From: Pseudoluteimonas sp047602125
GTDB lineage: Bacteria > Pseudomonadota > Gammaproteobacteria > Xanthomonadales > Xanthomonadaceae
NCBI GenBank assembly: GCA_047602125.1
Contig: JASGIB010000001.1
Location: 2,604,001 to 2,668,000 of the forward strand
Length of the DNA stretch: 64,000 nucleotides
Reading direction: 5' to 3'
Shown here: in pieces, positions 53,833 to 64,000 of the stretch
Layout of the letters: each line of letters opens with the position of its first letter
Position numbering within the stretch: position 1 is the first letter of the stretch
Notes under the pieces: generated by a model
Seen by the model: only the letters and a program-made list of their open reading frames with translations
Told to the model about the DNA's origin: nothing
The model's database searches: none
Made by a program: the position numbers and the translations under genes

Positions 53833-54105
53833 ATGACCGGAATCCGCCACGACCCGTTGCGCCAACGCTTCGAAACCGAGGTCGACGGCCATCTCGCCTT
53901 CCTCGAATACCGCAGCGACGGCACGGTGCTGGCCATCACCCACACCATCGTCCCCGAGGCGATCGGCGGGCGCGGCATCGCCGGGACCCTGGTGCGGACC
54001 GCGGTCGAGTACGCGCGCGACGCCGGGCTCAAGGTGGCGCCGGTGTGTTCCTACTCGTCCGCATGGATGGACCGGCACCCCGAATACGCCGGGCTGCGGG
54101 TGTGA
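53833..54105 (+). CDS. YidJ-like GNAT-fold N-acetyltransferase
   Basis: This 90-residue protein is a minimal GNAT domain: GHLAFLEYRSDGTVLAITHTIVPEAIGGRGIAGTLVRTAVEYARDAGLKVAPVCSYSSAWMDRHPEY. The acetyl-CoA loop IGGRGIAG and the terminal C-x-Y-S-x-x-x motif are typical of the short YidJ/Gtn10 family. Substrate unknown. The ATG at 53833 is preceded by AGGAGCAGG. It precedes rluF by 23 bases. Confidence 0.9.
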   Translation: MTGIRHDPLRQRFETEVDGHLAFLEYRSDGTVLAITHTIVPEAIGGRGIAGTLVRTAVEYARDAGLKVAPVCSYSSAWMDRHPEYAGLRV

Positions 54106-54128
54106 GCGCCGGTTAGAATCCGCGCCCC

Positions 54129-54842
54129 ATGCGCGTCAACCGCTACATCGCCGATACCGGATTCTGTTCCCGCCGCGAGGCCGACCGCCTGATCGCCGAA
54201 GGCCGGGTCACGGTCGGCGGCCTGCGCGCGCGCATCGGCGCCGAGCTTGCGGAGGGCGCCGAAGTCCGCATCGACGGCAACGTGCTCTCGGCGCGGACCG
54301 CGGCCAGGGGCCAGCGCCGCCACGTCTACATCGCGCTCAACAAGCCGGTCGGGATCACCTGCACCACCGAGGCATCGGTGAAGGACAACATCGTCGACTT
54401 CGTCGGCCACCAGCAGCGCATCTTCCCGATCGGTCGGCTGGACAAGGATTCGGAAGGGCTGATCCTGCTGACCAGCAACGGCGACATCGTCAACGAGATC
54501 CTGCGCGCCGAGAACAAGCTGGAGAAGGAATACCTGGTGGCGGTGAACCACCCGGTCACCCCGGAATTCCTGCGCGGGATGAGCCGCGGGGTGCCGGTGC
54601 ACGGGCAGGTGACCCTGCCGTGCAAGACCGGCAAGCTCGGTTCGCAGGGCTTCCGGATCGTGCTGACCCAGGGCCTGAACCGGCAGATCCGGCTGATGGC
54701 GGCCCACTTCGGCTACCGGGTGAAGCAACTGCTGCGGGTGCGGATCGGCAACGTCCGGCTCGATCACCTCAAGCCCGGACGCTGGCGCAACCTCACCGAC
54801 GCCGAACTGCGCGGGTTGCTGCCCGGCCGCCAGGACTGGTGA
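54129..54842 (+). CDS. rluF: 23S rRNA pseudouridine synthase RluF
   Basis: This 237-residue protein has an N-terminal S4 RNA-binding domain (MRVNRYIADTGFCSRREADRLIAEGRVTVGG) and an RsuA/RluB/E/F-type catalytic domain with the active-site motif PIGRLDKDSEGLILLTSNGD, then YLVAVNHPVT and NRQIRLMAAHFGYRVKQLLRVRI. RluF modifies U2604 (and U2605) of 23S rRNA. The S4 domain plus KQLLRVRIGN favours RluF over RluB. The stop lies 200 bases before the cold-shock gene start. Confidence 0.9.
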   Translation: MRVNRYIADTGFCSRREADRLIAEGRVTVGGLRARIGAELAEGAEVRIDGNVLSARTAARGQRRHVYIALNKPVGITCTTEASVKDNIVDFVGHQQRIFPIGRLDKDSEGLILLTSNGDIVNEILRAENKLEKEYLVAVNHPVTPEFLRGMSRGVPVHGQVTLPCKTGKLGSQGFRIVLTQGLNRQIRLMAAHFGYRVKQLLRVRIGNVRLDHLKPGRWRNLTDAELRGLLPGRQDW

Positions 54843-55042
54843 CTTGCAAGGCCCTGTTCACAAATGACCCCCGAAGTAGGGTATGGTGCGCGCACTGTTC
54901 CAAGCGGGATCACGGTACATCGTGGCTCCGATGCGGTAGATCTGACGATCCGCTCCATCGTTACGCGTTACCCCTTGCTCGACAGTCGCGGCCGGTTTTC
55001 CGTCCGTGTCCACCATCCAAAACTGTTCCAAGGAGTAACACC
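54843..55042 (+). promoter_or_regulatory. promoter and long 5' leader of the cold-shock gene
   Basis: About 200 bases separate rluF from the csp ATG. A TATGGT-like -10 near 54881 with a TTCACA-like upstream box is possible but weak. The long untranslated leader is itself typical of cspA-type genes, whose mRNA leader changes fold with temperature. AAGGAG lies directly before the ATG. Confidence 0.45.
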
Positions 55043-55252
55043 ATGTCCGAACGTCAGAACGGCACCGTCAAGTGGTTCAACGATGCCAAGGGCTACGGCT
55101 TCATCACGCCCGAAAGCGGCTCCGACCTGTTCGTGCACTTCCGCTCGATCGTCGGTTCCGGCTTCAAGTCGCTGCAGGAAGGCCAGAAGGTCACCTTCAA
55201 GGTCGTCCAGGGCCAGAAGGGCCTGCAGGCGGACGAAGTCCAGGCCGTCTGA
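55043..55252 (+). CDS. CspA-family cold-shock protein
   Basis: This 69-residue single cold-shock domain has RNP1 KGYGFITP and RNP2 LFVHF, preceded by NGTVKWFND, ending GLQADEVQAV. It is an RNA chaperone and antiterminator. Typical length, strong AAGGAG ribosome-binding site, long leader and a terminator directly downstream make it a monocistronic unit. Which Csp paralogue it is cannot be decided here. Confidence 0.95.
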   Translation: MSERQNGTVKWFNDAKGYGFITPESGSDLFVHFRSIVGSGFKSLQEGQKVTFKVVQGQKGLQADEVQAV

Positions 55253-55277
55253 GCCAACGCAACCGCAAGGTTCGGGG

Positions 55278-55303
55278 AACCCGGCTTCGGCCGGGTTTCT
55301 TTT
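55278..55303 (+). terminator. terminator of the cold-shock gene
   Basis: Stem AACCCGGC / GCCGGGTT with a UUCG-type loop (TTCG), then TCTTTTT. Textbook intrinsic terminator 25 bases after the stop. Confidence 0.93.
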
Positions 55304-55373
55304 TGCCTGTCGTTTGCATGCAGGCGTCACGCGGCCGGAGCTAAGCTCCGCCGCATTCCAGGGAGGAAAAACG

Positions 55374-56225
55374 ATGCGCTCGAAACATGGCGCGTGGCTG
55401 CTGCTCGCGCTGGCGGCCTGCAACCGTTCGCCGCAGCCGCAGGGCCAACTGCCCGCCGCGGCGACCACGCAACAGCCCGCACCGGCCGCGGGACAAGTGG
55501 ACCTGTCCGACATTTCCGAACGCGATCCGCATTACCTGGTCGGCATCAGTTTCCCGCCCGAGTTGAAGCGCTACCCCGCGCTGGCCGTCGAGGTGAAGCG
55601 CGATGCCGACGCGCTGCGCGCCGAATTCATGCGCCAGCTCGACGCGAACAAAGGCCAGCAATCGCCGGGACCGTACGAACTGTCGCTGTCCTATGCCATG
55701 GTCGCGGAGACGCCGAGGATCGTCGCGGTGTCGTCCGAAGGCACCAGCTACGTCGGCGGCGCGCACGGCGCACCGCTGCTGGACCGCTATGTCTGGGTGT
55801 TGCCGGAAAACCGCCGCCTGAGCGCGGAGGCCCTGGTGCCCGATCCCGCGGGCTGGACTGCGATTTCGGACTATGTCCGCGACCAGCTGATGGCGGTGCA
55901 GCGCCAGCGCTTCGAAGAGGACGCCAAGGCCGATGCCGGCGATGCCGATGATGCCGGCGACGAAGGCCGGTCCGATGCGGCGCTGAAGGAACAGCTGAAG
56001 AACGCCGCGGACATGGTCGAGCAGGGCACCGAGCCCAAGGCCGCGAACTTCGCCAACTTCGAACCCGTGCTCGGTGCGGACGGGAAGATCACGGCGTTGC
56101 GCTTCGTGTTCCCGCCCTACCAGGTCGGGCCGTATTCGGACGGCACGCAATCGGTGGAAGTCCCGGCTTCGGTGTTGCTGCCGCACATCGCGCCTCCCGA
56201 CCGCGGCCTGTTCGCCGGCGGCTGA
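55374..56225 (+). CDS. RsiV-like lipoprotein (DUF3298/DUF4163 type)
   Basis: This 283-residue protein has a short signal ending LLALAAC, a good lipobox. A Gln/Pro/Ala linker leads to a beta-rich domain with YELSLSYAMVAETPRIVAVSSEGTSYVGGAHGAPLLDRYVW. The GGAHG motif and the C-terminal LRFVFPPYQVGPYSDGTQSVEVPASVL are hallmarks of DUF3298, the family of the lysozyme-binding RsiV ectodomain. It is therefore a periplasmic lipoprotein possibly binding peptidoglycan enzymes; no sigma factor is adjacent. GGGAGG precedes the ATG. Confidence 0.87.
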   Translation: MRSKHGAWLLLALAACNRSPQPQGQLPAAATTQQPAPAAGQVDLSDISERDPHYLVGISFPPELKRYPALAVEVKRDADALRAEFMRQLDANKGQQSPGPYELSLSYAMVAETPRIVAVSSEGTSYVGGAHGAPLLDRYVWVLPENRRLSAEALVPDPAGWTAISDYVRDQLMAVQRQRFEEDAKADAGDADDAGDEGRSDAALKEQLKNAADMVEQGTEPKAANFANFEPVLGADGKITALRFVFPPYQVGPYSDGTQSVEVPASVLLPHIAPPDRGLFAGG

Positions 56226-56342
56226 CCGGTCTCGCCCGGCGAGACGCGCGCGCGCCACGCTTCGCGCGTGCACGCGCAGATCCGCCTCGCTTTCAGCCAC
56301 CCCGTTCATCCGCCGGGCGACGACGGGGCGGATAATCCGCGC

Positions 56343-60680
<4,338 letters not shown>

Positions 60681-60690
60681 TCGCCGGAAC

Positions 60691-60718
60691 GACAACGCCG
60701 CCTTGCGGCGGCGTTGTC
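60691..60718 (+). terminator. intrinsic terminator-like hairpin after lhr
   Basis: Stem GACAACGCCGCC / GGCGGCGTTGTC, 4-base loop, followed by AAAAA rather than T on the plus strand. It ends lhr transcripts as a hairpin; the T-run side is poor. Confidence 0.6.
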
Positions 60719-60746
60719 AAAAAGCGCCCCTCACCCGCGGCTGGCA

Positions 60747-60775
60747 CCTTCTCCCCATCGGTAATGGGGAGAAGG
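60747..60775 (+). repeat. inverted repeat of a dispersed-type intergenic hairpin
   Basis: Arms CCTTCTCCCCAT / ATGGGGAGAAGG around 5 bases, preceded by CGCCCCTCACCC. This text resembles short intergenic palindromes widespread in many proteobacterial genomes. It sits seven bases from the stop of the M3 peptidase gene and may help end its transcript. Confidence 0.6.
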
Positions 60776-60781
60776 GAAGGG

Positions 60782-62953
60782 TCAGTTGCTGGTCAGGCCG
60801 CGACGTTCCAGCAACGGCTGGATGTCCGGATCGCCGCCGTAGAAGGCCTTGAACAGTTCCATCGCGTCGACGCTGCCGCCGCGCGAAAGCAGCATTTCGC
60901 GGAAGCGGTCGCCGTTGGCGCGGGTCAGGCCGCCGTGGTCGCGGATCCACTTCGCGGTGTCGGCATCGAGCACTTCCGACCAGATGTAGGCGTAGTAGCC
61001 GGCCGCGTAGCCTTCCATGATGTGCTTGAAGTAGGGCGTGCGGTAGCGCGGCGGAACCGCGGCGTAGTCGAGGCCGATGTCGTGCAGCGATTTGGCCTCG
61101 TAGGCCATCACGCCGCCGGCGTCGGGGATCGCCGAGGCCGGCACCTGGTGCCACTTCTGGTCGAGCATCGCGGCGCCGAGGTATTCGGTGGTGGCGAAGC
61201 CCTCGTTGAACTTCGACGCGGCCATCACCTTGTCGAGCAGCGCCTTCGGCATCGGCGCGCCGGTCTGCCAGTGCTTGGCGTAGTTCGCGAGCACGGTCGG
61301 GTCGTCCTGCCACATCTCGTTGACCTGCGACGGATACTCGACGAAGTCGCGCGGGACGTTCGTGCCGGCGAAGTAGGGGTACTTCACGTTCGAGAACATG
61401 CCGTGCAGCACGTGGCCGAATTCGTGGAACGCGCCGTTGACGTCGTCCCAGGTCATCAGCGACGGCTTGCCCGCGGTCGGCTTGGTCACGTTGAGGTGGA
61501 AGGCGATGACCGGATGCGTGCCCATCAGCTCGGACTGGTCGACGTAGGAGCTCATCCACGCGCCGCCCTGCTTGGAGGAACGCGCGTACGGGTCGACGAT
61601 GATGATCGCGAGCTTGCTGCCGTCCTCGTTGAACACGTCGTAGGTCTGCACGTCCTGCTGGTACACCGGCAGGTCGGTGCGGCGCTTGAAGGTGAGTCCG
61701 TACAACTTGTTCGCGGCGAAGAACACGCCGTTGTTCAACACGTTGTTGAACTCCATGTACGGCTTGATCTCGTTCTCGTCGTAGTCGTACTGGGCCTTGC
61801 GCACCTTTTCGGTGTAGAACGACCAGTCCCAGGGTTGCAGCTGGAAGCTCGGCTCGCCCTTGGCCTTCTGCTCGCTGTCGATCATCGCCTGCAGCACCGC
61901 GCCTTCCTTGCGCGCATTGGCCACGGCGATCGGCGCGATCCTGCCGAGCATCGCGTTCACCGCCTCGGGGTTCTTGGCGGTCTCGTCGGCGAGGGCGAAC
62001 GAGGCGTAGTTCGGATAGCCCATGATCGCGGCGCGTTCGGCGCGCAGCTTCATCAGCCTGGAGATCGGCCCGGTGTTGTCCCACTGGCCGCCGTGGCTGC
62101 CGCGGTTCACGGACGCCTTGTAGATGCGTTCGCGCAGGTCGCGGTTCTCCAGCTGCGCCTCCAGCGGCTGGCCGGTGGTGTTCACCAGCGCGATGCGGTA
62201 CTTGCCGTCGAGGCCCTTGGCCTTGGCGTCGTCCGCGAGGCCCTGGATCTGCTCGTCGCCGAGGCCGGCGAGCTGGTCGCGCGAATCGACGATCACCGCG
62301 TTGGCATTCGCTTCCGCGAGCACGTTCTGCGTGAGCGTGGTCTGCAGGGTGGCGATCTCGGCATTGATCTTCTTCACCTGCTCCTTCTGCGCCGGGGTCA
62401 GGTTGGCGCCCGAATGCACGAAGTCCTCGTAGTAGCGCTCGACCAGGCGCAGGCTTTGCGGGTCGAGGCCGAGGTCGGCGCGCTTCTCGTACAGCGCCTT
62501 GATCCGCTGGAACAGCTTGTCGTTGAGGTAGATGCCGTCGCGGTGCGCGGAGAACTTCGGCGAATAGTCGGCTTCGAGCTTGTTCAACGCGTCGTTGGTA
62601 TTGGCGCCGGTCAGGTTGAAGAACACGTAGGACGCGCGCGACAGCACCTGCCCGCTGCGTTCCATCGCGACGATGGTGTTGTCGAAGGTCGGCGCCTCGG
62701 GGTTGTTCGCGATCTTCTCGATCTCCGCGGTCTGCTCGGCCATGCCGCGGTCGAAGGCCGGCCCGAAGTCGCTGTCCTTGATTCTGTCGAACTGCGGGAA
62801 GTTGAACTCGAGCGGGCTCGGGGCGAAGAAGGGATTCTGGGTCTTGGCGTCCTGGGACATGGCGGTCGGGGCGGTGGACTGGGCGGCGGCGGGGCCTGCG
62901 AGGCAGGCGGCGATGGCGAGCGCGAGGGCGCAGGCGGCGGGAAGGCGGTTCAT
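60782..62953 (-). CDS. dcp: exported M3-family peptidyl-dipeptidase (Dcp-like)
   Basis: This 723-residue protein has a signal peptide (MNRLPAACALALAIAACLAGPAAAQ). The M3 zinc motif FHEFGHVLHG is followed downstream by the third-ligand region DFVEYPSQVNEMW. The C-terminal signature PRYRTPYFKHIMEGYAAGYYAYIWSEVLDAD is typical of Dcp. Dcp removes C-terminal dipeptides in the periplasm, feeding peptide uptake. A paralogue starts on the far side of the CBS gene. The start at 62953 opens the signal peptide. Confidence 0.92.
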   Translation of the reverse strand: MNRLPAACALALAIAACLAGPAAAQSTAPTAMSQDAKTQNPFFAPSPLEFNFPQFDRIKDSDFGPAFDRGMAEQTAEIEKIANNPEAPTFDNTIVAMERSGQVLSRASYVFFNLTGANTNDALNKLEADYSPKFSAHRDGIYLNDKLFQRIKALYEKRADLGLDPQSLRLVERYYEDFVHSGANLTPAQKEQVKKINAEIATLQTTLTQNVLAEANANAVIVDSRDQLAGLGDEQIQGLADDAKAKGLDGKYRIALVNTTGQPLEAQLENRDLRERIYKASVNRGSHGGQWDNTGPISRLMKLRAERAAIMGYPNYASFALADETAKNPEAVNAMLGRIAPIAVANARKEGAVLQAMIDSEQKAKGEPSFQLQPWDWSFYTEKVRKAQYDYDENEIKPYMEFNNVLNNGVFFAANKLYGLTFKRRTDLPVYQQDVQTYDVFNEDGSKLAIIIVDPYARSSKQGGAWMSSYVDQSELMGTHPVIAFHLNVTKPTAGKPSLMTWDDVNGAFHEFGHVLHGMFSNVKYPYFAGTNVPRDFVEYPSQVNEMWQDDPTVLANYAKHWQTGAPMPKALLDKVMAASKFNEGFATTEYLGAAMLDQKWHQVPASAIPDAGGVMAYEAKSLHDIGLDYAAVPPRYRTPYFKHIMEGYAAGYYAYIWSEVLDADTAKWIRDHGGLTRANGDRFREMLLSRGGSVDAMELFKAFYGGDPDIQPLLERRGLTSN

Positions 62954-63084
62954 GGGCTTTCCTTGGTGTGAAGCCGACAGACTAGCCGAGGCGGGGTCAA
63001 GGTGGCCATGACGAAAGGCAGGGTCGTTCACGCCCGGGCGACCGCGGCACCGGCACGCTGTACTCCCCACGAAGGAGTTTTCGC

Positions 63085-63507
63085 ATGTCCGCCATCGATT
63101 CCGTGATGACCGCCAACCCCGCCAGTTGCACCGCCGATACCCCGATCCGGCAGGTGGCGCAGCTGATGATCGACAACGACTGCGGCCAGATCCCGGTGGT
63201 CGACGGCGACAGCAAGCTGGTCGGCGTGGTCACCGACCGCGACATCGTCGTGCGCCTGGTCGCGGCCGGGAAGGCCGATGCCAGCGCCGCCGACGCGATG
63301 AGCGCGCCGTGCCGTTCGGTGGCCGCCGACAGCAGCGTGCAGGACGCGGTGAAGCTGATGGAAAGCGCGAAGATCCGCCGCGTGCCGGTGGTCGATGGCG
63401 ACGGCCGCCTCGCCGGCATCGTCTCGATCGCCGACCTGGCGCTGGCCGGGAAGCAGGAAGCCACCGCGAACGTGGTGAAGCAGGTGTCGGAACCCGGCTC
63501 GAAGTAG
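63085..63507 (+). CDS. CBS-pair domain protein
   Basis: This 140-residue protein consists of two CBS motifs in tandem: VMTANPASCTADTPIRQVAQLMIDNDCGQIPVVDGDSKLVGVVTDRDIV and AMSAPCRSVAADSSVQDAVKLMESAKIRRVPVVDGDGRLAGIVSIADLA. CBS pairs bind adenine nucleotides and regulate partners; as a stand-alone protein its partner is unknown. It lies between two convergent-facing M3 peptidase genes on the opposite strand. GAAGGAG precedes the ATG. Confidence 0.93.
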   Translation: MSAIDSVMTANPASCTADTPIRQVAQLMIDNDCGQIPVVDGDSKLVGVVTDRDIVVRLVAAGKADASAADAMSAPCRSVAADSSVQDAVKLMESAKIRRVPVVDGDGRLAGIVSIADLALAGKQEATANVVKQVSEPGSK

Positions 63508-63526
63508 ATTTTCGATCCGTCGAAAC

Positions 63527-63554
63527 GAAAACGCCGCCTTTCGGCGGCGTTTTC
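63527..63554 (+). terminator. bidirectional terminator between CBS and second M3 gene
   Basis: Stem GAAAACGCCGCC / GGCGGCGTTTTC with 4-base loop. The A-run and T-run arms let it work for both convergent genes. Confidence 0.9.
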
Positions 63555-63570
63555 GCATCGGGCGCGACGC

Positions 63571-64000
63571 TTACTTCGCGTCGCCTTCCAGCCCGCGATC
63601 CTTCTTCATCGCGTCCACGTTCGGGTCGCGGCCGCGCCAGTCGCGGTACATCGTCGCCAGGTCCTCGGTGTTGCCGCGCGACAGCACCATCTGCCGGAAA
63701 CGATCGCCGTTGGCGCGGGTCAATCCGCCGTGCTCGTCGAACCATGCGAAGGCATCGTCGGCCAGCATTTGCGTCCACGAGTACGCGTAGTAGCCCGCGG
63801 CGTAGCCGTTGCCCCAGATGTGCATGAAATAGCTGGATCGGTAACGCGGCGGCACAGCGGGCAGGTCGGTGCCGTTCTTCTTCAGCGCCGCGGCCTCGAA
63901 CGCGTCCACATCCTGCTTCGGCGCATCCGCCGGCAGGGTGTGCCAGGACATGTCGAGCAGGGCCGCCGAGATCGCCTCGGTGACGTCGTAGCCCTTGTTG
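63571..64000 (-). CDS. second Dcp-like M3 peptidase (3' part, runs off the window)
   Basis: About 142 C-terminal residues are present. They carry DVTEAISAALLDMSWHTLP, then PPRYRSSYFMHIWGNGYAAGYYAYSWTQMLADDAF, FDEHGGLTRANGDRFRQMVLSRGNTEDL and the terminal RGLEGDAK. These align throughout with the end of the M3 peptidase at 60782-62953, so it is a paralogue or tandem duplicate. The catalytic HExxH and the N-terminus lie beyond the window. Confidence 0.9.
   Translation of the reverse strand, partial: NKGYDVTEAISAALLDMSWHTLPADAPKQDVDAFEAAALKKNGTDLPAVPPRYRSSYFMHIWGNGYAAGYYAYSWTQMLADDAFAWFDEHGGLTRANGDRFRQMVLSRGNTEDLATMYRDWRGRDPNVDAMKKDRGLEGDAK

Noticed and set aside
60691..60775. A small RNA gene between lhr and the M3 peptidase
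   Set aside because: The two hairpins are adequately explained as transcript end and dispersed-type intergenic repeat; no promoter is visible.

Overview
The window is a high-GC (roughly two-thirds G+C) bacterial chromosome segment with very dense coding in both orientations. Gene content and style point to a gammaproteobacterium of the Xanthomonadaceae/Lysobacteraceae (Lysobacter- or Luteimonas-like). The pointers are many secreted peptidases, BlaI/M56 pairs, GTAG-type REP hairpins with their own Y1 (RAYT) transposase, a second RAYT family whose ends read GGGGTCAGGTTCACTT, and paralogous secreted M3 dipeptidyl peptidases. The species assignment is inference. I saw no rRNA, tRNA or CRISPR.

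Layout. 1-2.1 kb: a lower-GC restriction-modification pair whose methyltransferase carries a one-base frameshift. 2.2-4.5 kb: a BlaI repressor and an M56 membrane peptidase behind a triple half-site operator. 4.5-7.8 kb: a membrane-tethered Mrr-like nuclease protein whose ribosome-binding site lies inside a perfect inverted repeat, a secreted M20 peptidase, and a RAYT gene flanked by six GTAG-type REP hairpins. 7.8-18.4 kb: secreted and membrane proteins, an alpha/beta hydrolase, a bacterial TrmY, an SDR/ArsR divergent pair with a clear operator, an ECF41-type sigma factor with a carboxymuconolactone-decarboxylase partner (both preceded by the same TGTCACG-N16-CGTC promoter), a PhoD-like phosphatase and a histidine phosphatase. 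18.4-24.3 kb: an SPFH/zinc-ribbon/small membrane protein cluster resembling the YdjI-YdjG group, a lipoprotein/membrane pair and a lipase-like protein. 24.4-35.0 kb: small housekeeping-type and secreted genes, an XRE regulator/membrane protein operon, an S9 peptidase, a peroxiredoxin, a DksA-like zinc-finger protein, a 2H phosphoesterase and a DDAH-like enzyme.

35.0-39.3 kb is the most unusual region. It has lower GC and is punctuated by one intact RAYT element with 21-bp perfect terminal inverted repeats and two decayed copies of it. Between them lie two orphan polymorphic-toxin C-termini, each directly followed by a small gene that looks like its immunity gene, plus a TPR gene.

39.3-64.0 kb is core-like: a Gln/Tyr-rich exported protein, an HI0933-family flavoprotein, a DEAD-box RNA helicase with a one-base frameshift, SelO, the ABC-F protein Uup, an M14 peptidase, a GST, a POT peptide transporter, a rhomboid-like protein, RluF, a cold-shock protein with a long leader, an RsiV-like lipoprotein, an Lhr helicase, an M3 peptidase, a CBS protein and the 3' part of a second M3 peptidase.

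Four genes (methyltransferase, M56 peptidase, a DUF1579-like gene, DEAD-box helicase) are each interrupted by a shift of one or two bases. Either the assembly has residual indel errors or several pseudogenes are forming. This should be settled before any biological reading of those loci.
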